A DNA stretch of 64,000 bases from Microbacterium sp. SSM24 (GCF_025989145.1 NZ_JAPDNQ010000001.1:1426001-1490000); one strand, 5' to 3'; positions 34,541 through 42,254 are shown, numbered from the stretch's first letter. The notes: a model not told the origin generated them from the letters alone. Numbers and translations: made by a program.

Positions 34541-34710
34541 CGCGGCCGCCAGACGTTGCCTGAGAGTGCCTGTTTCCGCTGGCATGTGCACGCATGAGTG
34601 CGCATGGACGACTCGCAGAGTGCACGCGGCGGCGGGTGTGACTGCCAGTATTGGCATCGAACGCGAGGCTGATGCCGTGCCGAAAAATCGCGTCCCGGAA
34701 CGGAGCAGTC

Positions 34711-35547
34711 ATGGTCGAGCAGTCCTCAGCATGGAGACGGTTCTGGAATCGGGGAGGATTCTGGCGGGCGCTGCTGCTCGCCGCGGTCTACCTTGGCGTG
34801 TACGAACTGCTCGGGTTCCTGCTCGGACTCGTCGATGAAGACCTGCGCGGCGAGGAGGGCAGCGCGTCGTACGTGTTCTTCGCGACCGCGCTGCCGATCA
34901 TCATCACCAGCGTCCTGCTGATCGCCTTCGCGGCGTCGGTGGGCTGGCTGCGGGAACTGTTCGCCCGGCAGACGCTGCCCGGCCGCCGGTGGATGTGGAT
35001 CGCGCTGATCGTCGTGCTGGCCATCAACGTGGCGGCGCTGTTCAGCATCGACTACGAAGAGGCCGGGTTGCAACTCGTGTTCACCTGGCTGCTGGCCGGT
35101 CTGTTCGTCGGGTTCGTGGAGGAGCTGGTCACCCGCGGGTTCGTGGTGAACCTGATGCGCAAGGGGGGCCATGGCGAGATCGCGGTCGCTCTCGCCTCCG
35201 CCGGGATCTTCGCGGCACTGCACTTCACCAACCTGTTCACCTCCACTCAGGGGCTCGGGGTCACGCTGCTGCAGATCGTCTACACATTCTTCTTCGGCAT
35301 CTGCATGTACCTGATCCTCCGCGTCACCCGCACCCTGATCGCCCCGATCCTGGTGCACGCCAGCACGGACCCGACGATCTTCCTGCACGGTGAATACCCG
35401 TCGAACAGCCTCATCGGCATCCTGCCGACGCTGGGCACGTACCTTGTGATCCTCGCCGGTGCGATTCTGCTGGTCGTTTTCATCGTCAGCGAACGCCGAG
35501 GCGCCAAGACCGGGCTGCCTGCCGCGCGGCCAGGAGCGATCTCCTGA
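34711..35547 (+). CDS. CPBP-family intramembrane metalloprotease
   Basis: A 278-residue membrane protein with about eight helices. The three CPBP signature motifs are present: EELVTRGF near residue 136 (E-E-x3-R), FAALH near 167-171 (F-x3-H) and HASTD near 216. These polar residues build the glutamate/histidine metal site of Rce1-like proteases. Bacterial members process peptides or give immunity to bacteriocins. It is the only gene of the tRNA-Gly island. I chose ATG 34711 (MVEQSSAW) with CGGAGC upstream; an in-frame ATG at 34651 would add 20 residues that lack hydrophobic character. Its cargo role suggests a selectable benefit, but partner and target are unknown. Confidence 0.8.
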   Translation: MVEQSSAWRRFWNRGGFWRALLLAAVYLGVYELLGFLLGLVDEDLRGEEGSASYVFFATALPIIITSVLLIAFAASVGWLRELFARQTLPGRRWMWIALIVVLAINVAALFSIDYEEAGLQLVFTWLLAGLFVGFVEELVTRGFVVNLMRKGGHGEIAVALASAGIFAALHFTNLFTSTQGLGVTLLQIVYTFFFGICMYLILRVTRTLIAPILVHASTDPTIFLHGEYPSNSLIGILPTLGTYLVILAGAILLVVFIVSERRGAKTGLPAARPGAIS

Positions 35548-35895
35548 GCGGCCGCGCCGGTTACAGTGCGGAGCAGTAGCGGGTCGTCGGCGGGCTGCCA
35601 ATGCATGCGGCCGCGGTGTGGTCGCCTCCGCCCCGTATAACGCCGTGGGGACAGTCAAGGACATGCTCACCGCCGCGAAACGTGCGATACAGGCGCGAAA
35701 GCGACCGGACTTCTCCCGGCGAACGGTGCCGAGGACGTTCGGGCGGGCCCGCTGAGCGGTGCGAGTGGTGGTCATGGTTCAGGTGCTCCAGTCAGGCGAC
35801 GAGTGCGCAGGAGTGCGCATCGGTGCCGTGAAAGGGTCTGAACTCAACAGTCCGCGGGAAGCAAAAACCCTGATCTATCTGGGGTTTTCTCTTAA
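35548..35895. other. Gene-free right part of the island
   Basis: About 350 bp with no supported gene or hairpin terminator. Two copies of GAGTGCGCA lie at 35801 and 35811, matching one at 34596 near the other island end. Confidence 0.5.
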
Positions 35896-35937
35896 GAGGG
35901 GATGACGGGAATCGAACCCGCGCTATCAGCTTGGGAA
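35896..35937 (-). repeat. Proximal attachment repeat inside tRNA-Gly
   Basis: A 42-bp direct repeat identical to 34425-34466. It covers the anticodon loop, variable region, T-arm and acceptor 3' strand of the intact tRNA. Confidence 0.8.
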
Positions 35938-35967
35938 GCTGAAGTTCTGCCATTGAACTACATCCCC
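35897..35967 (-). tRNA. tRNA-Gly (anticodon CCC)
   Basis: A 71-nt tRNA. The acceptor stem GGGGATG pairs with CATCCCC, the D-arm is GTTC/GAAC, and the anticodon stem TCAGC/GCTGA closes the loop TTCCCAA, giving anticodon CCC for GGG codons. The T-arm has loop TTCGATT, and the discriminator is U. CCA is not encoded. Its 3' end faces the small island. Confidence 0.93.
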
Positions 35968-36087
35968 GGCAGGCCTTTCGGCGTCTGGCCAGGATAACAG
36001 AGCGGATGCCGCGCTCTGCCGCGCTCTGCCGTGCGCTGTCGTCGTGCGCCGCGCCCTGCCGTCCAACCGTCCCGGTCGTGCGTTCGG

Positions 36088-37486
36088 CTAGAAGGGTGGT
36101 GGGTCGGTGCTGACACGGAAACGGACGGCGTTGGGTGGGTGGTCGTGGTGGGTGCGGCCGGTGGGACTGGTCCATTCGAGGGTGCCGTCGGGGTGCTGGG
36201 TGAGGGTCCAGTCGGTGTGGTGCTTGAGGGGTGTGGTGCCGGCGGCAGAGGTGGGCGAGGTTGCAGGTGGAGGTGGGTCCGCCGTGGGCGGCGTCGATGG
36301 TGTGGTCGATGTCGCAGCGGTGGACGGGCATGCGGCATCCGGGGAAGCGGCAGTGCTCGTCTCGGGCGCGCAGATGCCGGCGTTGATCCTGGCTGGGTCG
36401 GTAGCGGTCGACGGTCAGGATGCTGCCCGTGATGGGGTGGGTGAGGAGGCGGTCCCATCCCGGTGCGGTGCCGGCGAGGTGGCGGGCGGTGGCGGTGTCG
36501 ATGGGGGTGTGGCCGACGAGTTCGGCGGGGTCGGTGGGGGTGGCGCTCTCGCCGAGGAGGGTGAGGGCGGGCACGATCACCTGCACGGTCGCGACGATCG
36601 GTTCGGCCGAGCGCGGTGCGGCGGTCGGGTCGGTGGTGAGCAGCAGGTCGGCGAGCACGTCGGCGCGCAGCTGCTCCATGGTGCGCCGGTCGGCCGCCGG
36701 CGCCGCACCGGTGGCCGGTTCGGCGTGCGCAGTTCGCTCGGCGCCGGTCGCGGGTTCGGCGGCACCTACGGCGACCGTGTCGGCGCCGGTGGCGGGTTCG
36801 GCGGCCGGGTCCGTGTCGGCGCCTGCGGGTGGGTGGGCGTCGATGATGGTGTGCGCGAAGCGGGTGAGGCGATCGCGGATCGCGTGGGCGATCGCAGCAG
36901 GGAGGGTGGCGACCAGTTGCGCCATGCCGTCGTCGAGGTCGGTGATCCAGACCCCGCGCTGCTCCACGGCGGTGGCATGGCGGGTGTCGATGGATGCCGG
37001 GTCGAGGCGGGCGGCGAGAGTGCGCAGCAGCGGCCGGAGCCGGCCAGGGGTCTCGCGTTGTGCGAGGGCGATCGCGGCGGTCTCGAAGTCGGCGCGGGCG
37101 GCGGCATCCGTGATGGCCGCGCCGGTGTCGACGATCACGGTGACGTGGGCGCGGTCGATGATTCCGGCGCCCAGCGCGCGGGTGGTCGCGGGGAAGTCGC
37201 GGGTGAGGGCGGCGGCTTCGCTCATCCGCCGTTGCACGGTGCGGTCGCTGATGCGCGTTGCGGCGCCGATCTCGGCCGCGATGGACCGCCGCGGCAGTTC
37301 CCGCTCGCGACTGCCGGCCGAGACGAGGCGTGAGGTCTGCTCCTCGGCGAGGGCTTCCGCCGCCGCGAGCAGGGTGACCTCGAGCGCCTGGAACGACGCG
37401 ATCGCGGCGCGCGTCTCGCCGATGCTGGTCACCAGACCATCGAGCACGGCGAGCTCGCGCTCCTCGATCGACGGTGCGGTGGCCAT
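36088..37486 (-). pseudogene. DUF222-HNH endonuclease (13E12 family) with a single-base frameshift
   Basis: From ATG 37486 the frame encodes MATAPSIEERELAVLDGL, the DUF222 helical domain, and an Ala/Thr/Pro linker with repeated AEPATGA near residues 215-260. The HNH core follows, with CRFPGCRMP, CDIDHTIDAAHGG and NLAHLCRRHH. Directly after HH, in a run of four G at 36228-36231, an extra base shifts the frame. Removing one base restores the normal tail (HTLKHHTDW, then THHDHPP) and a stop at 36088-36090. As it stands the frame reads on through the tRNA-Gly gene to 35792. The HNH ligands are all before the shift, so activity might survive. CAGAAT lies six bases before the start. Confidence 0.8.
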
Positions 37487-37492
37487 GCACTC

Positions 37493-37498
37493 ATTCTG
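37493..37498 (-). promoter_or_regulatory. Candidate leaderless -10 hexamer for the DUF222-HNH gene
   Basis: CAGAAT on the minus strand, six bases before the ATG at 37486. Confidence 0.35.
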
Positions 37499-37557
37499 CT
37501 GACGGCCTCCGACATTCGCGCCGGAAAAGGCCAGGTCAGACTGTGGAAAACTCTCAC

Positions 37558-37671
37558 CTGTGGAGGAACCGCCGCTCGACCTGTGGAGGAACCGCCGCCC
37601 GCCCTGTGGAGGAACCGCCGCCCGCCCTGTGGAGGAGGCGCCACCCGGCCCTGTGGAGGAAGCAACCCCCC
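37558..37671. repeat. Tandem 23-bp repeats upstream of the HNH gene
   Basis: Five head-to-tail units begin CTGTGGAGGA. Units 2 (37581-37603) and 3 (37604-37626) are identical; unit 1 (37558-37580) differs by three bases, unit 4 (37627-37650) is 24 bp and diverged, and unit 5 decays into a C-rich tract to about 37735. A related CTGTGGAAAA lies at 37541. With its flanks this fills the 324-bp gene-free stretch before dcd. Confidence 0.8.
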
Positions 37672-37798
37672 ACCCAACCCCCCCAACCCCGCACCCGACC
37701 CCGCACCCGCACCGGGATCGCAAACACCCGCCCCGTCGCTCGCCGGCAGCGCACTCCGCGGCATCCGTCATCTCCAGAGCCGCCCGACACTCCCCCAG

Positions 37799-37804
37799 TA
37801 GGCT
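37799..37804 (+). promoter_or_regulatory. Leaderless -10 hexamer for dcd
   Basis: TAGGCT, six bases before the GTG at 37811. Confidence 0.6.
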
Positions 37805-37810
37805 GGCCAC

Positions 37811-38416
37811 GTGCTGCTCAGTGATCGCGACATCAGGCTGGAAATCGACGCGGGGCGCATCGGGCTCGACCCCTGGGATCCCGCGATGGTCCAGCCGTCG
37901 AGCGTGGATGTGCGGCTCGATCGCTACTTCCGGCTGTTCGACAACCACAAGTACCCGTTCATCGACCCGGCCGAGGACCAGCCCGAGCTGACGCGCCTCA
38001 TCGAGGTCGACCCGGATGAGCCGTTCATCCTGCATCCGGGGGAGTTCGCGCTCGGGTCGACGTTCGAGCAGATCACTCTCCCCGATGATGTCGCCGCCCG
38101 GCTCGAGGGCAAGTCGTCGCTCGGGCGACTCGGTCTGCTCACCCACTCCACCGCCGGCTTCATCGACCCCGGCTTCTCCGGTCACGTGACGCTCGAACTG
38201 TCCAATGTCGCGACCTTGCCCATCAAGCTCTGGCCCGGCATGAAGATCGGCCAGGTCTGCTACTTCCGCCTCACGTCGCCCGCCGAGAACCCCTACGGCA
38301 GCGGGCCGTACGGCAACCGGTATCAGGGCCAGCGCGGTCCGACCGCGTCGCGTTCGTTCCAGAACTTCCACCGCACGGATGTCGGGTCGACCGAGGCGGG
38401 TTCCCTCGGCGGCTGA
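37811..38416 (+). CDS. dcd: dCTP deaminase (probably bifunctional, dUMP-forming)
   Basis: A 201-residue trimeric pyrimidine-nucleotide enzyme. Motifs are [12 protein letters not shown] at the start, [18 protein letters not shown] near residue 25, [34 protein letters not shown] near 100-135 (with the catalytic glutamate in TLELSN), and [10 protein letters not shown]. The HSTAG segment and the C-terminal [17 protein letters not shown] match the actinobacterial and archaeal enzymes, many of which turn dCTP directly into dUMP. The GTG start is set by the leaderless hexamer. A 17-bp hairpin lies 62 bp after the stop. Confidence 0.95.
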   Translation: MLLSDRDIRLEIDAGRIGLDPWDPAMVQPSSVDVRLDRYFRLFDNHKYPFIDPAEDQPELTRLIEVDPDEPFILHPGEFALGSTFEQITLPDDVAARLEGKSSLGRLGLLTHSTAGFIDPGFSGHVTLELSNVATLPIKLWPGMKIGQVCYFRLTSPAENPYGSGPYGNRYQGQRGPTASRSFQNFHRTDVGSTEAGSLGG

Positions 38417-38478
38417 GCACGGCGAGGTCGCGTTGAAGCCCCGGGGCAGGGTCTCATGGCAGCGCACGGCGGGGATGC

Positions 38479-38517
38479 GATCGGGGTGGCTTCGCCGAGG
38501 TGGCGGAGCCACCCCGA
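38479..38517 (+). terminator. Strong hairpin downstream of dcd
   Basis: A 17-bp stem (38479-38495 with 38501-38517) with a single G-U pair and the loop GAGGT, 62 bp after the dcd stop. It probably terminates transcription; its distance also allows a repeated palindromic element. Confidence 0.65.
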
Positions 38518-38619
38518 TGGCTGCCCCAGCATCATCGGGCGCAAGCCGACCACCGGTCGCGCTTACCCCAGTCCGCGGCCCGTGTCCCCACACGATGCGG
38601 CCGCGATCAACCCGATGGC

Positions 38620-38640
38620 TACTGCATTTTGCAGTATAGG
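38620..38640. promoter_or_regulatory. Palindromic operator overlapping a -10 element
   Basis: TACTGCATTTTGCAGTA (38620-38636) is a perfect 7-bp inverted repeat with a three-base centre, unusually AT-rich for this window. It runs into TATAGG (38635-38640), a plausible -10. Placement in the promoter spacer suggests repressor control of the leader ORF and membrane protein gene downstream. The regulator is unknown. Confidence 0.55.
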
Positions 38641-38688
38641 GATCCGCAGGCCCCACGTCGACTATCGTTTTTCGGGACGGAGGATGCT

Positions 38689-38760
38689 GTGCCACACGCT
38701 GAGCTGACGACGCCCGAGCACCTCATTCCGGGGCTGTCGGCGCCCCACGCGGGGGTGTGA
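38689..38760 (+). CDS. Candidate 23-codon leader ORF
   Basis: A GTG at 38689 is preceded by GGAGG (38679-38683) with ideal five-base spacing, better than the site of the following gene. It opens a 23-codon frame starting MPHAELTTPE and ending at 38760, two bases before the next ATG. It is too short for family recognition. It may be a small protein or a leader that couples translation of the membrane protein. Existence is inferred only from the ribosome site, spacing and the promoter upstream. Confidence 0.4.
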   Translation: MPHAELTTPEHLIPGLSAPHAGV

Positions 38761-38762
38761 GC

Positions 38763-39596
38763 ATGGACGTCCGCGGCGATGAAGAACTCCGCGTGCTCCG
38801 TGAGCGCGCGTACGGACCGGATGCCGACATCCACCTCGATCCGGTCGCCCTGGCGCGGCTGCGAGAGCTCGAGTCGGTGGTGACGGCGACGGATGCCGCC
38901 CCCTCGGCGCCTCCGGCACTCACGCCGATGCGCGACGACCCTTCCACCGCGAGGCGCGAAGAACCGCTCGACGGACAGCCGTTCGACGCGGACCCTCTCG
39001 ACGCGGACCCGTTCGACGCCGACGCGTTCGACGCGGACCCGGCGCCGCCGGCACCGGGCTCGGCCGAGGGCACTCCGCCCGCCGCGAGCACAGACCCGCG
39101 CGACGACGCTCCCGCTCGCCGCGGAACGCTGTCGCGCCGCACGATCTGGCTGTGGGCGGCATCCGTCGCTCTCGCCCTCGTCGCGGGGGCCGGGATCACG
39201 ATGACGACATCATCGTCGGGCGGAAACCAGGTGGCGGTCCTCCCCGAGGTCGAGGTCACGGAGTGGCCGACCAGCGTCTTCGGAGATCCCCAGGAGGGCG
39301 CGCGCGTCTTCGAGGTGTTCGAGGGCACCCGCGCGCTGGTAGTCCCCAACGCGTGGGGCGGCCCGGGTTCCGAGATCGTCTGCCTGTTCGTCGTGCCCGC
39401 GGAGGGGCCGGACGGCGCACCCGCGGTGAACGAGATCCTCACCACGGGGTGCGGCGGCACCGCCTTCGCACCGTCAGCGTCGCTCGACGTCGACGAGGGG
39501 TCACCCGAAGCGCTCCGCGACCGCTTCCCCGACGGCACCGGTGTGCGCTTCGCGATCGAGGGCGACGAGGTCCACGTCTACACGCGCACGCCGTAG
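38763..39596 (+). CDS. Single-pass membrane protein with Asp-rich cytoplasmic region, unknown function
   Basis: A 277-residue protein. Residues 1-125 are cytoplasmic, starting MDVRGDEELRVLRERAYGPDADIHL, and include repeated FDADPLDADPFDADAF units and Pro/Ala linkers. One membrane helix lies near 128-150 (TIWLWAASVALALVAGAGI). The exported domain of about 120 residues has two cysteines (IVCLFVV and TTGCGG) that may form a disulfide. There is no catalytic signature. GTG at 38757 is an alternative start that overlaps the leader stop. It probably shares the palindrome-controlled promoter with the leader ORF. Not a recognised family. Confidence 0.65.
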   Translation: MDVRGDEELRVLRERAYGPDADIHLDPVALARLRELESVVTATDAAPSAPPALTPMRDDPSTARREEPLDGQPFDADPLDADPFDADAFDADPAPPAPGSAEGTPPAASTDPRDDAPARRGTLSRRTIWLWAASVALALVAGAGITMTTSSSGGNQVAVLPEVEVTEWPTSVFGDPQEGARVFEVFEGTRALVVPNAWGGPGSEIVCLFVVPAEGPDGAPAVNEILTTGCGGTAFAPSASLDVDEGSPEALRDRFPDGTGVRFAIEGDEVHVYTRTP

Positions 39597-39601
39597 ACCG
39601 C

Positions 39602-40345
39602 TCACACCTCCACGAGGAGCGCGAGCGAGGTGTCGCCGCACGCGAGGACGGCACCCCCGTCGAGGGGGACCGGCTCCACGGTCGCACGGCGGATGGCGTC
39701 GACCAGGCCCTCGGTGCGCAGGATCGAGCCGGGTTCGCGGCGCGCGTCCGTCGAGGTGACGACCCGGCCCGACGCGTTCACGAGGGTCGCGGGCGTCGCA
39801 CCGGTCCGCATCGCGGGGAGCAGCTCGCGCTCCAGCCGGTCCACCAGCGCGTCGGCGCCCACGACGCCGACGATCTCGCCCCGCACCCGCACGGGCGTTG
39901 TGACGGTGACGGTGTAGTCGTCGGTGCACAGGTAGTCGACGTAGGGGCCGGTCAGGTGCCGGCCGCCCGTCGTCGTGGGCACGCGCCACCACTCGAGCGC
40001 GGTGTAGTCGCGGAACTGATCGTGCGACGGATCGTCGATCGTCGCGAGGCGGCGCAGCGGCCTGCCGGTTCCGCCGAGCCACCACGCGAGGTGCCACTCC
40101 GCGTCTGCCAGCACGCCCGGTGCCGCGACGAACCCCGCACCGGTGAGGAGCGTCTCGCCGGACACGGCCGGGACGGCGAATGCCTCGATGAGCGGGTCGA
40201 TCCGTGCGGCGGTGAGCGCGGCATCCGTCTGCAGCTCTGCTTCGAGATGGTCGCGCCACGCGTCGATCATCGCGAAGATGCCGTCGATCGTCGTGGCGAC
40301 GTGTGCGGCGACATCCGCATGCGACCGTGTCGTGATCGTGGTCAT
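39602..40345 (-). CDS. Soluble cache-domain (PDC-type) sensor protein
   Basis: A 247-residue protein consisting of a cache/PDC-like fold and little else. Typical elements are the opening long helix (HVATTIDGIFAMIDAWRDHLEAEL), a central WWRVPTTTGGRHLTGPYVDYLCTDDYTVTVTTPV strand block and GEIVGVVGADALVDRLERELL. Cache domains usually bind small ligands outside the cell as part of chemoreceptors or kinases, but no membrane helix or signal peptide is present, so this one appears cytoplasmic. Its ATG overlaps the stop of the GntR gene. It probably helps sense the substrate of the nearby ABC importer; that is inference from context. Confidence 0.7.
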   Translation of the reverse strand: MTTITTRSHADVAAHVATTIDGIFAMIDAWRDHLEAELQTDAALTAARIDPLIEAFAVPAVSGETLLTGAGFVAAPGVLADAEWHLAWWLGGTGRPLRRLATIDDPSHDQFRDYTALEWWRVPTTTGGRHLTGPYVDYLCTDDYTVTVTTPVRVRGEIVGVVGADALVDRLERELLPAMRTGATPATLVNASGRVVTSTDARREPGSILRTEGLVDAIRRATVEPVPLDGGAVLACGDTSLALLVEV

Positions 40346-41100
40346 GGTGCGCCTCCCGCGTCGATCCGTGCTCGTTCGTCGATCAGCCACTCGAAGGCGC
40401 TGTCGATGTGCGCGATCGTCGCTGCGCGGGCCGCCTCCGGTGCGACGTCCTGGATGGCGGCGATGACCCGGGTGCGCGCGAGAGCGCTGCGGTCACGGTA
40501 CTCCTGTTCGCGCAGGCACATCCAGAGGAGCGGTGCCGCCTCGCTCTGCAAGCGCATCTCCTCGTGAACGAGGCGCGGCGACTGGCTGATCGCGGCGACC
40601 TCGAGCTGGAAGCGGCTGACGGCGCGCCGCGCTCCGCCGGCGGAATCGAGGTCGGCGCCTGCGGCCAGTCGCGCGAGGCTCTCGACGTCGTCCTCGCTCG
40701 CCCGGGTCGCAGCGGTCTCCGCGGCGGCACCGGCGATGGCGGACACGTGGAGGGCGAGGTCCCGCAGTTCGATGCGGCTGGTGTCGAGCAGGCGCCGCGA
40801 CACCATCAGCGCCGCCGTCTCACGGTCGAACGTGACGAAGCTGCCCCCGTCGCGGCCGCGGCGCGTGCGGACGAATCCCTTGTCGCGCAAGCCCTCGAGG
40901 GCCTCGCGCGCGGTGACGAGCGCCACCCCGAGGCTCTTGGACAGGTCGGATTCGTTCGGCAGGCGCTCGCCGTCGTGCAGGACGCCGCTCACGATCGCGT
41001 CGGTCAGCCGCTGCTCGACGAGCTCAGCGCGCCCGGTGCCGTCCAGCGCCGCGAAGACGACCGCCCGCGCGGCGTCGACGTGTCCCGTGGCGTGCGGCAT
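40342..41100 (-). CDS. GntR-family regulator (FadR/FCD subfamily)
   Basis: A 252-residue repressor. The winged helix-turn-helix lies at about 22-90, with GERLPNESDLSKSLGVALVTAREALEGLRDKGFV and the wing RTRRGRDGGSF. The helical FCD-type ligand domain follows. The start at 41100 is supported by GGGAGGAG upstream; longer frames extend into the promoter. It is divergent from a polyamine-type ABC importer operon, and a perfect palindrome overlaps that operon's promoter, so it most likely represses the importer until a ligand appears. It is coupled to a cache-domain protein that may share the ligand. Confidence 0.85.
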   Translation of the reverse strand: MPHATGHVDAARAVVFAALDGTGRAELVEQRLTDAIVSGVLHDGERLPNESDLSKSLGVALVTAREALEGLRDKGFVRTRRGRDGGSFVTFDRETAALMVSRRLLDTSRIELRDLALHVSAIAGAAAETAATRASEDDVESLARLAAGADLDSAGGARRAVSRFQLEVAAISQSPRLVHEEMRLQSEAAPLLWMCLREQEYRDRSALARTRVIAAIQDVAPEAARAATIAHIDSAFEWLIDERARIDAGGAP

Positions 41101-41170
41101 CAGGCTCCTCCCGGTGCGGAAAGCCCGTCCTCTCCAACCGTGACATGACCGTAACACGCGCGGTGATCTT

Positions 41171-41199
41171 TTGACATATGGATCCATATGATTTAGTTG
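41171..41199 (+). promoter_or_regulatory. ABC operon promoter with embedded GntR-type operator
   Basis: TTGACA (41171-41176) and TAGTTG (41194-41199) are spaced by 17 bp. The spacer and the last -35 bases contain the perfect 16-bp palindrome CATATGGATCCATATG (41175-41190). The site lies 33 bp before the ATPase start and 75 bp from the gntR start, so one bound dimer could control both directions. Confidence 0.75.
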
Positions 41200-41222
41200 C
41201 ACCGACATCGAAGGAGAGGTCA

Positions 41223-42254
41223 ATGACCGAGCAGCAGCCCGCCATCCGGCTGACCGGACTCACGAAGGAGTTCGGCGCCGTCACCGCGGTCGATCATGTC
41301 GACCTCGAGATCGGCGCGGGTGAGTTCTTCTCGATGCTCGGGCCGTCCGGATCGGGGAAGACCACCGTGCTGCGGCTCATCGCGGGCTTCGAGCAGCCGA
41401 CGGAAGGCACCATCGAGCTCTTCGGCCAGGACGTCACGAAGAAAGCGCCGTTCGACCGCGACGTCAACACGGTGTTCCAGGACTACGCGCTGTTCCCGCA
41501 CATGTCGGTGCTCGACAACGTCGCCTACGGCCTGCGCGTCCGCGGCGTCGGACGCACGGAGCGGCGGACGCGCGCGATGAAGGCGCTCGAGGCGGTGCGG
41601 CTGGAGCAGATGGCCTCGCGCAAGCCCGCCCAGCTCTCCGGCGGACAGCGGCAGCGGGTGGCGCTCGCCCGCGCCACCGTCGTGCAGCCGAAGGTGCTCC
41701 TTCTGGACGAGCCGCTCGGCGCGCTCGACCTCAAGCTGCGCGAGCAGATGCAGGTCGAGTTGAAGCAGATCCAGCGCGACCTCGGCATCACGTTCATCTT
41801 CGTCACCCACGATCAAGAGGAGGCGCTGACGCTCTCCGACCGGGTCGCGGTGTTCCACGACGGCCGCATCGAGCAGCTCGGCACGCCGTGGGAGCTGTAC
41901 GAGCAGCCGGCGTCGCGGTTCGTCGCGGACTTCGTCGGCACGTCGAACCTGTTCGACCACGACCGCTCGGCGTCACTCATTGGGCGCGCCGGCGAGCACT
42001 CCATCCGCCCCGAGAAGCTCACCCTGCGCGCAGAGGCCGCGACGGGCGAGGGCGAGCGCTCGGCCCCGGGCACGCTCATCGAGTCGATCTATGTCGGCAG
42101 CGGCATCCGTCGCGTCATCGACCTCGATGCCGGGATGCGCGTGACCGTGCTCGAGCCCAACGACCGCTCGCGCACCGTCGACGATCGCGGCGACCGCGTG
42201 CACGTGACCTGGCACGACTCCGACGTCGTGTCGCTGATTCCGCCCGGCACGTGA
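41223..42254 (+). CDS. Polyamine-type ABC transporter ATP-binding protein
   Basis: A 343-residue PotA-like ATPase. Walker A is GPSGSGKTT, the Q-loop region is NTVFQDYALFPHM, the signature is LSGGQRQRVALARA, and Walker B is LLLDEPLGALD, with the switch histidine in FVTHDQEEALTLSDR. The C-terminal 90 residues are a TOBE domain. AGGAGAGG precedes the ATG at 41223. It is the first gene of an operon with a periplasmic-type binding lipoprotein and two permeases. The family imports spermidine, putrescine, 2-aminoethylphosphonate or related cations; the exact substrate is not known. Confidence 0.88.
   Translation: MTEQQPAIRLTGLTKEFGAVTAVDHVDLEIGAGEFFSMLGPSGSGKTTVLRLIAGFEQPTEGTIELFGQDVTKKAPFDRDVNTVFQDYALFPHMSVLDNVAYGLRVRGVGRTERRTRAMKALEAVRLEQMASRKPAQLSGGQRQRVALARATVVQPKVLLLDEPLGALDLKLREQMQVELKQIQRDLGITFIFVTHDQEEALTLSDRVAVFHDGRIEQLGTPWELYEQPASRFVADFVGTSNLFDHDRSASLIGRAGEHSIRPEKLTLRAEAATGEGERSAPGTLIESIYVGSGIRRVIDLDAGMRVTVLEPNDRSRTVDDRGDRVHVTWHDSDVVSLIPPGT

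Larger units (their letters stand above)
34425..35937. mobile_element. 1.5-kb tRNA-Gly-borne island flanked by a 42-bp direct repeat
   Basis: A 42-bp sequence at 34425-34466 is repeated exactly at 35896-35937, where it forms the 3' half of tRNA-Gly(CCC). This is the layout left by site-specific integration into a tRNA 3' end: intact gene on one side, displaced fragment on the other. The 1.47 kb between carries one CPBP-type membrane protease gene and no integrase, relaxase or phage gene. It could be a decayed element, a satellite mobilised in trans, or what remains after an internal deletion. Age and mobility cannot be judged here. Confidence 0.7.

Noticed and set aside
34531..34552. Resemblance to a cloning-vector polylinker (TCTAGAGCGCGGCCGCC)
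   Set aside because: It carries two extra bases relative to common vectors and the flanks show no vector sequence; a chance match in GC-rich DNA is more likely than contamination.
35792..36087. A 100-codon extension of the HNH protein across tRNA-Gly as genuine coding sequence
   Set aside because: It results from the one-base shift; the corrected frame restores the conserved tail and an earlier stop.
37541..37671. CRISPR array or DnaA-box cluster in the 23-bp repeats
   Set aside because: The units are directly adjacent without spacers, so it is not CRISPR. Only one CTGTGGAAAA resembles a DnaA box and no dnaA or dnaN gene is near.
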